Source of the DNA: Bacillota bacterium
GTDB taxonomy: Bacteria; Bacillota; Clostridia; Lachnospirales; Lachnospiraceae
Reading direction: 5' to 3'
Assembly (NCBI GenBank): GCA_023434365.1
Contig: JAEYSV010000008.1
Location: forward strand, 54,851-118,850
DNA length: 64,000 nucleotides
How positions within the stretch are numbered: position 1 is the first letter of the stretch; every line of letters starts with the position of its first letter. The notes under the pieces were generated by a model. It did no database searches. It was not told the DNA's origin and was given only the letters and a program-made list of their open reading frames with translations. Both the position numbers and the translations under genes were made by a program. This document shows, piece after piece, positions 16,296-26,071 of the stretch.

Positions 16296-17252
16296 CTATT
16301 TTATTTTTTCTAAGAGATGAGTCATTTGGGTATATAAAGCCTCTGAGCTCTCTGCATTAAAAATAACACTGATGTACTCATTACCGTTTTCATCCTGTGA
16401 TAAAAGAGATAAACAGGAGCCTGCTTTATTGGTAGTCCCAGTCTTACCGCCAATAACAGTAATTCCTTCTGGTGGCTTTTTTGTTCCAAGCAGATATTTG
16501 TTCGTTGACGCAAAGTTTCGCTCGATCTCTTTGCCATCAGCCATATGATAAGTAGATGAATAAGAAGATTGATTGATCATGTCTTTAAACTCATCATACT
16601 CCATTAGCTTATCAAACAACAGATAGATATCATAAATTGTCGTATAATGATCATCATCATGAAGTCCATGGGCATTTAAAAAAGTGGTATGGGTAGAACC
16701 TAAAGCAAATAATTCTTGATTCATGAGTTCACTGAAAGCTGCTTCAGAACCAGCAATGTGATCTGCTATTGCAATTCCTGCATCATTACCGGAATATACT
16801 AAAAGGATATTCACAAGATCTTTCATGCTAATTGTATCGCCTTCTTTAAAACCACATAGTTTTGCACCTTGCTCGGTGATATGAGAGGCACTATAACTTA
16901 TTGTCACTGTGTCATTCAGATTAGCGTGTTTTAATACCATATATGCGGTAGCCAACTTTGTTATACTTGCTGGATAAAGTTTAGCGAAGACATTATCCGC
17001 ATAGATTACTTCGTTGGTAGTTCGATTAATTAAAAGGGAACCAGAAGAAGTCATAACATCATCAGCATCATCGTCTTCACCGAGCCCAATAACTGCAAGG
17101 TCTTCTGCCATTAGGGGACTCGTAGTGGAATTCTCCACTACGGATATTTCATTCGTATCCCCATTGTTTGTATATGGTAATAACAGCTCGTTATTGCTAC
17201 TGCATCCGGTTAATATGATCACAACAGTGAAAAGAAGAACCGCTTTTTTCAT
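16296..17252 (-). CDS. D-alanyl-D-alanine carboxypeptidase lipoprotein (class A/S11, PBP5-like)
   Basis: The 318-residue protein has a lipobox (ILTGCSS, Cys17) and the three active-site motifs of S11 peptidases: SITK (LYPASITKLATAY), SGN (VYSGNDAGIAIAD) and KTG (GGKTGTTNKAGSC). It trims the terminal D-Ala of peptidoglycan stem peptides. It is shorter than DacA and lacks the C-terminal anchor domain, being held by its lipid instead. The start at 17252 has GGAAGG at a good distance; the upstream ATG at 17270 has none. It is the last gene of the cell-shape operon. Confidence 0.9.
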   Translation of the reverse strand: MKKAVLLFTVVIILTGCSSNNELLLPYTNNGDTNEISVVENSTTSPLMAEDLAVIGLGEDDDADDVMTSSGSLLINRTTNEVIYADNVFAKLYPASITKLATAYMVLKHANLNDTVTISYSASHITEQGAKLCGFKEGDTISMKDLVNILLVYSGNDAGIAIADHIAGSEAAFSELMNQELFALGSTHTTFLNAHGLHDDDHYTTIYDIYLLFDKLMEYDEFKDMINQSSYSSTYHMADGKEIERNFASTNKYLLGTKKPPEGITVIGGKTGTTNKAGSCLSLLSQDENGNEYISVIFNAESSEALYTQMTHLLEKIK

Positions 17253-17272
17253 AACGACACTACCTTCCATAA

Positions 17273-17668
17273 TTATTTGAATATTTCACGCCAATCAAGA
17301 TCACCGCGATCAAGTGCTTTAATTAATAACTCCGCAGTGGCAAGATTAGTAGCGAGAGGAATATTATGCGTGTCGCATAACTGTACAACATTGTTAACAT
17401 CTGGTTCATGAGATTTTGGTGAAAGCGGATCACGTAAAAAGATGACTAAGTCAATCTGATTATGTTCAATCTGTGAACCTAATTGCTGCTCTCCTCCAAG
17501 GTGGCCAGCCAAATATTTGTGGATATTCAAATTTGTAACTTCTTCAATTAGTCTACCAGTGGTACCGGTAGCATATAATTCATTTTTACTCAAGATTCCT
17601 CTGTAAGCGATACAGAAGTTCTGCATTAATTTTTTCTTTGCATCATGTGCGACTAAACCTATATTCAC
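17273..17668 (-). CDS. mgsA: Methylglyoxal synthase
   Basis: The 131-residue protein converts dihydroxyacetone phosphate to methylglyoxal and phosphate. It shows the family motifs: VAHDAKK at the start, LYATGTTG, HLGGEQQLGSQI, FLRDPLSPKSHEPDV (catalytic Asp in the RDP segment) and PLATNLATAE. It starts with GTG at 17668 behind AGGGGGTACTATT. It lies in the cell-shape operon between rodA and the carboxypeptidase with very short gaps, so it is co-transcribed with wall-growth genes. Confidence 0.95.
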   Translation of the reverse strand: MNIGLVAHDAKKKLMQNFCIAYRGILSKNELYATGTTGRLIEEVTNLNIHKYLAGHLGGEQQLGSQIEHNQIDLVIFLRDPLSPKSHEPDVNNVVQLCDTHNIPLATNLATAELLIKALDRGDLDWREIFK

Positions 17669-17679
17669 AATAGTACCCC

Positions 17680-18798
17680 CTAACGTTGTTTTTGTTGCAA
17701 GCCGATATTTAATATCAACCCGATTGCTATCATACTACTCATTAAGGAACTTAATCCGTAACTTAAAAATGGCAAAGGTAAACCTGTGTTAGGTAAGATC
17801 ATGGTCGCCACGCCAATATTGGCGAAAATTTGGAACATAAACATACTTGATACACCGATAGCGATTAACCGTCCAAGCTGGTCTTTAGCTCTTCGTGCTG
17901 TCAAAAGACAGATAATGATGACAAAAGCTAAAAGCAGGATAATTAAGCAGCTCCCTAAAAAACCATACTCTTCACCGATGACACTGAAGATAAAATCACT
18001 CTCCGTAACGTCAACGGCATTATAACCACGAACCTCTGAGGCACCTTCTGAAAGTAGTTTTCCATACAGTTTTCCAGTAGAAATTGCCTGTACAGAATTG
18101 TTTTGTTGGTATGAAATCGTTTGTTTAAATTGCTCAGGATCTAAAAAACCTAGTATTCTTTGCCGTTGATACTCATCTAATAATGTCTGAAACGGTTGTA
18201 ACAGATACCAAAACAGAGCAACAAATGATGGAATGGCTATCGCTAGTAATGGCAGAATGATGCGATAGCTTAATCCACCGGCAAATAGCATAATACCTGT
18301 AATAAATACCATTACCATACTACTAGACAAATCTGGCTGCGAAAAAACTAGAATCGTAGGAGCACCCATAATAGCAAGTGCAAACAGTAAGGTATAGAAT
18401 TTATCCATTTTTTCCTGAAGATGTGTTAGCAAAACTGCCATCATCAAAATCAGACCAATTTTCGCAAGTTCCGACGGTTGCAGCTCAATGACTTTCAAAT
18501 CAAGCCACCGAAACGCACCAGTACCATGACTCTCTCGTAATGGAGAAAAGCGAACTAAGACAAGCAATCCTACCACAACGAGATAAATTAGTGGTACCAA
18601 ACGTCCGATAAAATGGTAATCGATGATTGTGACCATAGCAATAATCACGATACCCAACGCGAAACCGAAAAGCTGTCTTTTAAAGTTTACTTCCCCATCC
18701 AAATTAATCGTAAAAGCACTGATAAAACACAGGATACCAACGATAACAATTAAAGCAATATTGAGGTTACGAAAGTTATATTGTTTGAATTTAAACAT
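17680..18798 (-). CDS. rodA: RodA/FtsW-type SEDS peptidoglycan polymerase
   Basis: The 372-residue protein has about ten membrane segments and the SEDS signatures: GFRWLDL-like (TGAFRWLDLKVIELQPSELAKI), SQPDLSSSMVM, and TGLPLPFLSYGLSSL near the C-terminus. RodA polymerises glycan strands during elongation together with a class B PBP, which is encoded in this operon. It follows minE by 10 bases, starting behind AAGGATGATTTA. Confidence 0.93.
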   Translation of the reverse strand: MFKFKQYNFRNLNIALIVIVGILCFISAFTINLDGEVNFKRQLFGFALGIVIIAMVTIIDYHFIGRLVPLIYLVVVGLLVLVRFSPLRESHGTGAFRWLDLKVIELQPSELAKIGLILMMAVLLTHLQEKMDKFYTLLFALAIMGAPTILVFSQPDLSSSMVMVFITGIMLFAGGLSYRIILPLLAIAIPSFVALFWYLLQPFQTLLDEYQRQRILGFLDPEQFKQTISYQQNNSVQAISTGKLYGKLLSEGASEVRGYNAVDVTESDFIFSVIGEEYGFLGSCLIILLLAFVIIICLLTARRAKDQLGRLIAIGVSSMFMFQIFANIGVATMILPNTGLPLPFLSYGLSSLMSSMIAIGLILNIGLQQKQR

Positions 18799-18808
18799 TA
18801 AATCATCC

Positions 18809-19084
18809 TTATTTCTTAGGTGCCTTCAGGTCTTTAATTGGAATGTTAGCAAATAATGCTGGTACACTTCCATTATTACCTTCCGACTCCGTCTGAGTTA
18901 TTTTTATATCTAACCCTGCTGTATCAATTTCAACATATTTTGAGATTACTTGAATAATATCATTTTTAATTTGCTCCATTATTTCTGGTGAACAATTGGC
19001 TCGATCTGAAACGAGAACGAGCTTTAGTCTATCTTTAGCAACATTACCCGAAGCTTTTTTCTTAAAGAAATCAGTAAAACTCAT
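18809..19084 (-). CDS. minE: Cell division topological specificity factor MinE
   Basis: The 91-residue protein has the MinE layout: an N-terminal amphipathic and MinD-binding segment with KDRLKLVLVSDRANCSPEI, followed by the C-terminal dimerisation domain VISKYVEIDTAGLDIKITQ. It displaces MinCD from midcell by stimulating MinD ATPase. It lies 21 bases after minD, with GGAGGGAATAAG before the ATG. Confidence 0.93.
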   Translation of the reverse strand: MSFTDFFKKKASGNVAKDRLKLVLVSDRANCSPEIMEQIKNDIIQVISKYVEIDTAGLDIKITQTESEGNNGSVPALFANIPIKDLKAPKK

Positions 19085-19105
19085 CTTATTCCCTCCTAGT
19101 TTTCG

Positions 19106-19897
19106 TTAGTTCTTCTTGAATAAATGGGCTATCTTTCCAAAGAACCCATTTTTCGCGTTCAGATCTAACAGTGGGACATCTTCTCCTACGATACGTTTAC
19201 ATATATTCATATAAGCTTGTCCAGCTAATGAATCAGAACCTACAAGAGGTTCACCCTGATTCGTGGAAATGACAATATTTTCATCGTCAGGCACTACACC
19301 AATGAGATGTATAGCAAGTACTTCTACAACATCATCTGCAGACATCATATCGCCACGTTTTACCATATCAGGACGTAGACGGTTAACAATCAAATGAGAA
19401 TTCTTGATTTCATTAGTTTCGAGTAAACCTATGATACGGTCAGCATCTCTTACTGCTGATACTTCAGGAGTTGTAACCACTAATGCACTATCTGCACCGG
19501 CTATGGCATTTTTAAATCCTTGCTCAATACCGGCTGGACAATCCATTAGTATGTAATCAAATTCATCTTTAAGTTCCTCTGCAAGTTTTTTCATTTGTTC
19601 AGGAGATACACTATTTTTATCCCTGGTTTGTGCAGATGGTAATAAGTATAGATTAGGATAACGTTTATCTTTGATTAATGCTTGCTTAATTCTACAATTC
19701 CCTTCAATTACATCAACTAGATTATATACAATACGATTTTCTAATCCCATAACAACATCAAGATTTCGAAGGCCTATATCAGTATCAATCAAAACAACTT
19801 TCTTATCTAGTTTTGCAAGACCGGTTCCTACGTTAGCAGTAGTCGTGGTCTTACCTACCCCACCTTTTCCAGATGTGATAACAATTACTTCACCCAT
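19106..19897 (-). CDS. minD: Septum site-determining ATPase MinD
   Basis: The 263-residue protein starts MGEVIVITSGKGGVGKTT, the deviant Walker A of MinD/ParA ATPases, and has VVLIDTDIGLRNLDVVMGLE and YILMDCPAGIEQGF. Its C-terminus ends in a Lys/Phe-rich amphipathic helix (FFGKIAHLFKKN), the membrane-targeting sequence. The start at 19897 is preferred over the ATG at 19906, which directly abuts GGAGG. Together with MinC and MinE it blocks polar septation; DivIVA is also encoded in this window. Confidence 0.95.
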   Translation of the reverse strand: MGEVIVITSGKGGVGKTTTTANVGTGLAKLDKKVVLIDTDIGLRNLDVVMGLENRIVYNLVDVIEGNCRIKQALIKDKRYPNLYLLPSAQTRDKNSVSPEQMKKLAEELKDEFDYILMDCPAGIEQGFKNAIAGADSALVVTTPEVSAVRDADRIIGLLETNEIKNSHLIVNRLRPDMVKRGDMMSADDVVEVLAIHLIGVVPDDENIVISTNQGEPLVGSDSLAGQAYMNICKRIVGEDVPLLDLNAKNGFFGKIAHLFKKN

Positions 19898-19959
19898 TTT
19901 AAGCATCCTCCAACCTATTAAGTTTTAAATTTTATATTAAATAAGAGCTTTACAAGTAT

Positions 19960-20628
19960 TTAATATAAATTAATATCATTAATAACATCTTTAGTTAATG
20001 GTTCCACATAGATATTGCCATCTTCCAAAAATGCAATTTTTGGTTCCCTGCTTGTGTCTTTTGTTGGTTTATCCGGACTTCTTCCAATCACATCAGCGAT
20101 ACGGATTTGAACCGGTCTCATCTCCATTGCGACAACAAATGCTTTTTCATTGCCAGTCGCACCGGCAAAAACATTACCCTTTAAACTGCCTAATATAATC
20201 ACATTGCCTTTTGATACAACTTTGGCACCAGGATTAACATCTCCGATAATGATAATACTTGTTTCTGATTCAAGTGCTTGGCCGGAACGAAGATTTCCTT
20301 TATAAAATTGTCCGGTACTTGAACTCAAGTCCATTAGTTTTTCTTCTAGACTTTTTTTAAATCTTGACTCCATTTTTTCGTCAGTTGATACAATACATAG
20401 AATTTTCAAATTCGAATTTGCACTAATTACATCCAAAATCTCGCGTTCTTCTTCTGTAGTCAGTGTACGTCCTTCAAAAGATATTGCCATATTGGCATCT
20501 CCCAAAAATTTGGCACTTTCACTGAATTTTGCTGCAATATTCTTTTTCAGCTCTTCAAAAGGCATTTTTGAATCAAGGACTACAATAATACCTGATTTCG
20601 TGCCTTTTATTATAACAGAATGATTCAT
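19960..20628 (-). CDS. minC: Septum site-determining protein MinC
   Basis: The 222-residue protein has the N-terminal MinC domain (about 1-100) and a C-terminal right-handed beta-helix with NLRSGQALESETSIIIIGDVNPGAKVVSKGN-type repeats (about 110-205). The conserved turn GNVIILGSLKGNVFAG is clear. It is the FtsZ inhibitor of the Min system and dimerises and binds MinD through the C-domain. The start is the ATG at 20628 behind AGGAGTTGTAAT; the longer frame has no site. It follows the PBP gene and precedes minD. Confidence 0.93.
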   Translation of the reverse strand: MNHSVIIKGTKSGIIVVLDSKMPFEELKKNIAAKFSESAKFLGDANMAISFEGRTLTTEEEREILDVISANSNLKILCIVSTDEKMESRFKKSLEEKLMDLSSSTGQFYKGNLRSGQALESETSIIIIGDVNPGAKVVSKGNVIILGSLKGNVFAGATGNEKAFVVAMEMRPVQIRIADVIGRSPDKPTKDTSREPKIAFLEDGNIYVEPLTKDVINDINLY

Positions 20629-20693
20629 ATTACAACTCCTGTCTCTCAATTTGTATAAAGGGATCACCACCATGGAGGTGGTGAGCATAACTA

Positions 20694-23570
20694 TTAATCT
20701 GCTGAATTTGCACTTAATCTTGGTAAGGTTACTGGCCTATTCAGGATTTCTTCTCTTTTTTCAGCATGAAAATAATAATCATAAACATAACTTGTTAATT
20801 CAGCCGCATTACTTGAACCATAGCCATTAGGGATTACAGTTGTAACGGTAATCTCTGGTGCTTCGAATGGAGCATAAGATACAAACAAGGCATGGTCAGG
20901 CTGTGTTTTGATTTGCTGTGCGGTACCAGTTTTCCCGGCAACGTTTACACCTAAATCTGTATACAATTTTTCGATAGAACTATCCTCTCCACTTACCACA
21001 AGGCGCATACCCTCATGAACAGCATTCCAGGTAGAATCTTTAATATCATCAATATTATTGTAGACAACAGGGTCTTTTTTAAATACAACATTACCGTTAA
21101 TGTCTACAGCTTTGTCAATTATCGAAAGGTCGTACACTAAACCGCTATTAGCGATGCCCGTTACGTATTTACTGAGTTGGGCAGGAGCATAATTGTTCGT
21201 ACCCTGACCAATTGATGAACGAATCACGTCTTTATCAGATATTTTTGGTTTATATTCCCCAAGTTCAATACCGGAGACTTCAGATAACCCAAATAAGCTT
21301 GCGTAGTTACGTAATTTATTCAAACCTAACGTATGATTGACATCTTTCGTATTGCCGCCAAGACGATATCCCACTTCATAAAAGAAGTAGTTACAGGAAA
21401 CCTCAAGTGCATGCACCACATCAACACTTCCATGATTACGAGGTGATACCCAGCAAAGAGGACCACGTTTACCTGCTTTTTTTTCGCTTTCAGATAAAAT
21501 CTTATCGAATTCCACTTTATCTTCGATGGTATCGCCAACATTGATGGCACCCTCTTGTAATGCTGTAATTGCTGAAAGCATCTTATAAGTAGAACCCGGT
21601 GCTAACCTTTGTTGTAGCGGGCGGTTAATTAATGGGAAAGCTGTGCTATTATTGATTTTCTCATAATAGGTAGCGTCGATTTTATTGGCAAGCATGTTAT
21701 TATCATAACTTGGATAAGTTACTAAAGTCTTCACCTTTCCGGTAGCTGTATCAGTAATAACAATTGAACCTGAACATGGTAACAATGCAATCTGAGCAGG
21801 GGTAATCTCCAAACTCTTGATTTTGCTCATAATAAAATTATATGGACTTATTGCTCCACTTTTTAAGTTATCAATTGCTTCTTTATCATATTTTAACACA
21901 TCTTGGTCAAATAATAAAAGACAAATTTCTTTTCCTGTTAACTTTTGTGTGAATACTAGATTTTTATATATGATTTTATTAAAATCGGTATCCTTTGCCA
22001 GCAATTCTTGAATATAATTAAGTAATTCGCTATAAATTTCTTCAGAATCATAAAAGGTTTCAGGATTACTAAACAACTGCCGATTGATCCATTCCTGACC
22101 TATCGCATAACGTAAAAATTCGCTCATGCTGATTTCTTCATTCTGATATTTTTTAAAAGTTGAATCCTCTTCGTTCACTTTTTCAGAATTCAATATCTCC
22201 TTTTTCACTAATAGATCAGAGATATGTCTAATGTATCCTTGGTATTCCTCAGTTAAGGATACAGTTAACTGATTGCTACGATAATCTAAAATGTTATTTA
22301 GTTTAGAATAAACAGCCGATTTTGCATTTTCATATTTCGCATGCACACTTTTCTCTATGTCAGTTGCATTATCATCAGAAAATGTTCTTGTATCAATTAC
22401 CATATTATTAATAAACGAATAATATACATCAGTAATTGGAATTACAATCTCTTTTGCTGATTTAACAACAGGGGCTTCGGTAATATTCTTAATCTTATCT
22501 AGTAAAATACCAGCGAGAGATTTTTCTAATAAGGTATAAGCTGCTTTCTGAAGCTCAGAATCAATGGTTAGATACAAATCATTCCCCGCAACTGGAGCGA
22601 GTCCTTCTTGCACATCTACAACACGTTTACTTTGATTTAATATAACCGTATCGTATCCTTTTACTCCATGAAGATATTCTTCAAATTTCTCTTCTAGCCC
22701 AGTTCGACCAATTTGATCGTTTTTGGTATATAGTTTGTCTTTTCCACTCTCAATAATCTCATCCCATTTTTCATCTGTCATACTACCAGTGTAACCTAGG
22801 ATATGAGACATTGTCAGAGGTTCTGTGTAAACACGGGATGTTTCCTGTGCTATGTCAACACCAGGAATATCAACAGAATGTTCTTTGATACTAGCTACTG
22901 TCTTATCATTAACATTAGAGGCAATTGTTATTGGTACATACTTTTGGTAACGGTTTAAAAAAATGGCAAAACGGATGCTCAAGATTTTAAATGCTTCTTT
23001 CTTTGTATAAGTATCAGCAATTTCAAATCTAGGACTGTCAGGAGTATTTGCTGTCCTAAGAAATTCAAACATTTGTTCTGCAGTCATATTCTTTTGTTCC
23101 TCAGTCAAATCATCTAGGGAAATGACCGAAAAAGCATCCCGTTTAAAACGAAGCAATGAATTTCCTTCATAACGGTAGTGAATCGAACCATCCTCTTCCA
23201 TGACTAAACCAAAGGTTAAGTCAATAGTACCTCCATTGCGCTCAATTATATCAATCAGTTTTAACAACGCCGCATTCATCTGCTCATTCGAGGAGAACTC
23301 ACCTTTATCTAACAGGGTAACAGAGTAAGATAAAACATTGTATGCTAATAGCTTTCCATTACTATCATATATATTACCCCTTGTCCCTTTGATATCTCTT
23401 GTTTCCACAGTCTTTGTTTCAAAGTCCTGCTCGGCTTTTTCCCCATTTACAATTTGCAGATTAAATAACCGCATAAAAAGAATCCCAAACAACAAAAGGT
23501 AGATAATGGTGATAGGAAGTAGACGTGATTTAAAAAATTCCTTTAATTTTTCTAAAAATACATCAAACAT
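20694..23570 (-). CDS. Class B penicillin-binding protein 2 (elongasome transpeptidase) with a large insertion
   Basis: The ~958-residue protein has an N-terminal membrane anchor (about 18-40), a PBP dimerisation domain (about 50-330) and a transpeptidase domain with STYK (Ser660, Lys663), SCN (about 724) and KTG (about 879). It cross-links peptidoglycan with RodA. Usual PBP2 proteins have 600-700 residues: here about 250 residues rich in Lys, Glu, Asn and Tyr lie between LTIDSELQKAAYTLLEK (~335-350) and GSIVITDTATGKVKTLV (~601), where other PBPs have only a short link. It lies in the mreBCD-PBP2-minCDE-rodA operon, and mreD ends one base upstream of its start. Confidence 0.9.
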   Translation of the reverse strand: MFDVFLEKLKEFFKSRLLPITIIYLLLFGILFMRLFNLQIVNGEKAEQDFETKTVETRDIKGTRGNIYDSNGKLLAYNVLSYSVTLLDKGEFSSNEQMNAALLKLIDIIERNGGTIDLTFGLVMEEDGSIHYRYEGNSLLRFKRDAFSVISLDDLTEEQKNMTAEQMFEFLRTANTPDSPRFEIADTYTKKEAFKILSIRFAIFLNRYQKYVPITIASNVNDKTVASIKEHSVDIPGVDIAQETSRVYTEPLTMSHILGYTGSMTDEKWDEIIESGKDKLYTKNDQIGRTGLEEKFEEYLHGVKGYDTVILNQSKRVVDVQEGLAPVAGNDLYLTIDSELQKAAYTLLEKSLAGILLDKIKNITEAPVVKSAKEIVIPITDVYYSFINNMVIDTRTFSDDNATDIEKSVHAKYENAKSAVYSKLNNILDYRSNQLTVSLTEEYQGYIRHISDLLVKKEILNSEKVNEEDSTFKKYQNEEISMSEFLRYAIGQEWINRQLFSNPETFYDSEEIYSELLNYIQELLAKDTDFNKIIYKNLVFTQKLTGKEICLLLFDQDVLKYDKEAIDNLKSGAISPYNFIMSKIKSLEITPAQIALLPCSGSIVITDTATGKVKTLVTYPSYDNNMLANKIDATYYEKINNSTAFPLINRPLQQRLAPGSTYKMLSAITALQEGAINVGDTIEDKVEFDKILSESEKKAGKRGPLCWVSPRNHGSVDVVHALEVSCNYFFYEVGYRLGGNTKDVNHTLGLNKLRNYASLFGLSEVSGIELGEYKPKISDKDVIRSSIGQGTNNYAPAQLSKYVTGIANSGLVYDLSIIDKAVDINGNVVFKKDPVVYNNIDDIKDSTWNAVHEGMRLVVSGEDSSIEKLYTDLGVNVAGKTGTAQQIKTQPDHALFVSYAPFEAPEITVTTVIPNGYGSSNAAELTSYVYDYYFHAEKREEILNRPVTLPRLSANSAD

Positions 23571-24077
23571 TTAAGCTTCCTTCTTTTCAGAGTTTTCTAA
23601 TCTAAGATAAATCATGTGTAGTAGTTTATAAAATAGGATGGAAACCAGTACAGTATAGATTAATTCTGGTATTATGATTCTTTTCAGATAGAAAAAGAAG
23701 TCCGTACGGTTTCTAAGTAAAAACGAGAAGAAGTAAAATAACAGATTATATACAAAATCACTGATTGCTACTAAAAGGATAGGCATTGTGAAATCCTCCT
23801 GATAATAGATTTTGTGACCCAGTCCGGTAAGATAACCAATTAACATATATAAAAATGCGTGAAACCCGATAATGTCTCCATATTGACAATCCACCAAAAG
23901 GCCGGTGAAAAAACCAAGAAACATGGCACGGGTACTTCCTCTCATATATCCATGTGATACTACAATAATAAGAAGCAGGTTTGGTATTGTATTGGCAAGT
24001 GCGATATTATGAAGTGCTGTCGATTGCAGCACATAACTCATCACGACTAATACAATCATGATTAAAACTCGTTTCAT
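23571..24077 (-). CDS. mreD: Rod shape-determining protein MreD
   Basis: The 168-residue protein is almost entirely hydrophobic, with about five membrane segments, and shows GFFTGLLVDCQYGDIIGFHAFLYMLIGY, the conserved MreD segment. It belongs to the Mre elongasome scaffold. It lies between mreC and the PBP gene, starting behind AGGAGGATAGCA. Confidence 0.9.
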   Translation of the reverse strand: MKRVLIMIVLVVMSYVLQSTALHNIALANTIPNLLLIIVVSHGYMRGSTRAMFLGFFTGLLVDCQYGDIIGFHAFLYMLIGYLTGLGHKIYYQEDFTMPILLVAISDFVYNLLFYFFSFLLRNRTDFFFYLKRIIIPELIYTVLVSILFYKLLHMIYLRLENSEKKEA

Positions 24078-24092
24078 TGCTATCCTCCTGCT

Positions 24093-24950
24093 TTACTGTT
24101 TCAAAGGTTCATATTCTTTGACTTCTGTAATTATGAGTACCATACTTAATGTATCAAAATCCACTACAGGACGCAAATTACCTGACATCGTCAAATTGTT
24201 CGCATCAACTGTTAGGTTTTCTACATAACCAATAAGTATACCAGGGAAGAATTTGGGGCTAATATAAGAAGTCACTACATCGTAGCCTTCTTGTATTTCG
24301 GCGTCTTTATTAATAATTTCAACATCAATTAAGCCATCATCAATTAATTTTAGATTTCCCTTAATATTGCAGGTATCTCCTGTTTTCAAAAACATACCGC
24401 TTACATTGCTGTCGTCGTCTGTTATTAATCGGACTTTAGAATGAGTTCGTCCCACTTCAGTCACCAGGCCTACTAAGCCTTCGCCCGCTAAAACATTCAT
24501 GTCAACTTTTACTCCATGATCAGAACCTTTATCAATGATAATGGAACTATACCAATTATCGGTTTCCCGGCTGATGACGCGTGCTGCTACCTTGTCATAT
24601 CCGGCGTACTTCTCATCTAACGCATATAATTTACGAAGTTCGTCATATTCATATTTGTTTTGCTGGAGTAATTTGTTTTCCTGAGAAACCGAATCCAGCT
24701 GCTGCTTTAGTGAAGCATTTTCCTCAAGTAAATTGTCAATATCCGATAATAGTTCAGATTTGCTATGCAACCAGGAGCCAACATTATTCACTCCTTTTTG
24801 CATAGGTGTCATGATCGTTCCCACCAAATTTCTAAGCGAAGTCAGTTTTGCTGAATACTGAAAAGAAATAAAGATAAGAACAATACACAAACCGGTCAAT
24901 AAGAACAAAATGATACGCGGTGGTATATTAAATCTGAATTTTCGTTTCAT
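24093..24950 (-). CDS. mreC: Rod shape-determining protein MreC
   Basis: The 285-residue protein has a cytoplasmic basic start, one membrane segment (about 12-29), a coiled coil (about 65-105, LLEENASLKQQLDSVSQENK) and the beta-rich MreC domain with ARVISRETDNWYSSIIIDKG and GLVGLVTEVG. It links cytoplasmic MreB to periplasmic wall enzymes. It follows mreB with a 63-base gap that contains a hairpin. Confidence 0.93.
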   Translation of the reverse strand: MKRKFRFNIPPRIILFLLTGLCIVLIFISFQYSAKLTSLRNLVGTIMTPMQKGVNNVGSWLHSKSELLSDIDNLLEENASLKQQLDSVSQENKLLQQNKYEYDELRKLYALDEKYAGYDKVAARVISRETDNWYSSIIIDKGSDHGVKVDMNVLAGEGLVGLVTEVGRTHSKVRLITDDDSNVSGMFLKTGDTCNIKGNLKLIDDGLIDVEIINKDAEIQEGYDVVTSYISPKFFPGILIGYVENLTVDANNLTMSGNLRPVVDFDTLSMVLIITEVKEYEPLKQ

Positions 24951-24975
24951 AGTAACCTCCCACAGTAATATGTTT

Positions 24976-25004
24976 CAGTAACAAAAGTTAGACTTTTGTT
25001 ACTG
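24976..25004. other. Perfect 13-bp hairpin between mreB and mreC
   Basis: CAGTAACAAAAGT (24976-24988) and ACTTTTGTTACTG (24992-25004) pair exactly around TAG/CTA. No U-run follows on the minus strand, so it is more likely an mRNA processing or stability element, or a partial attenuator, than a full terminator. Confidence 0.5.
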
Positions 25005-25013
25005 AATTGTACA

Positions 25014-26051
25014 CTAATCTCTTAGTGTACGTCGGTATGCGGGGGATCCTGAATTGATAATAGTGGCTAATATATCACGATTTGAGTCTTCCACAATGGA
25101 TACTAACCCATTGATGACTGCATTACCAGGCTCTTTGCTGATATGAACCGAAAGACCAGTTTCTTTAGCTATAATCTTATCAATATTACGAATCCCGGCG
25201 CTGCCCCCTGTAATATGAATACCGGAATCGATAATATCCGAGGATATTTCAGGCGGTGTTCTCTCTAAAATCATTTTTATGGAATCAATGATCGCTTTCA
25301 AATAGTCAATAATGGCTTCATGTACCATCGAAGCACTGATTTCCATTTGACTTGGAAGGCCTGTAACAACGTTACGTCCATAGACAGAAACGGTATCCTC
25401 ATTATTATCGAACGCATCCGCGAGTTTGATTTTTATTTTTTCTGCTGTTTTGTCACCAATTAGCAGATTATATTTTTTCTTCACGTATTGTTTAATTGAT
25501 TCATCGATTTTATTACCACCAATTGGAATTAATTTGCTTAAAACAATTCCACCAAGTGACATAATCGAAATCTCAGTCGTATCAGCACCAATATCCACGG
25601 TCATCACACCACCGGCGCTAGTAATATCAAGTCCAGCACCCAAAGCTGCTGCAATCGGTTTTTCAACAATTCCAACATTTTTTACTTTTGCGCTAGAATG
25701 TAGCAAAAGATCATAGAATGCTTTTTTTTCAACCTCTGTAATATCAGTAGGTACGGCAACTAAGCAGGTCGTCCCCCTAGATAATGAAGACAAACAACGC
25801 TTCATCGATGCATTTAATAATTGTTCCATATTAGCGATATCTGCAATCACACCATTGCGTACCGGATAATTCACTTGAATACTTTGTGGTGTTTTTTCTA
25901 GCATATCATATGCCTCATCCCCAATTGCAACTACCCGTTTCTTTTTTTCTATAGCAATGATGTTTTTTTCATCAAATACAATCCCACTTCCCTTTTTGCA
26001 AATCTTAAGTGTGCTTGTGCCAAAATCAAATCCCAACACTTTTCCTGACAT
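25014..26051 (-). CDS. mreB: Rod shape-determining actin homologue MreB
   Basis: The 345-residue protein has the actin-fold ATP-binding motifs: phosphate-1 GFDFGTSTLKI, phosphate-2 MTVDIGADTTEISIMSLGG, and the adenosine loop SGIHITGGSAGIRNI. MreB filaments direct lateral wall synthesis. It follows radC by 20 bases, the classical radC-mreB order of Firmicutes, and starts behind GGAAGGGAGAACTTAC. Confidence 0.95.
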   Translation of the reverse strand: MSGKVLGFDFGTSTLKICKKGSGIVFDEKNIIAIEKKKRVVAIGDEAYDMLEKTPQSIQVNYPVRNGVIADIANMEQLLNASMKRCLSSLSRGTTCLVAVPTDITEVEKKAFYDLLLHSSAKVKNVGIVEKPIAAALGAGLDITSAGGVMTVDIGADTTEISIMSLGGIVLSKLIPIGGNKIDESIKQYVKKKYNLLIGDKTAEKIKIKLADAFDNNEDTVSVYGRNVVTGLPSQMEISASMVHEAIIDYLKAIIDSIKMILERTPPEISSDIIDSGIHITGGSAGIRNIDKIIAKETGLSVHISKEPGNAVINGLVSIVEDSNRDILATIINSGSPAYRRTLRD

Positions 26052-26071
26052 GTAAGTTCTCCCTTCCAGTA

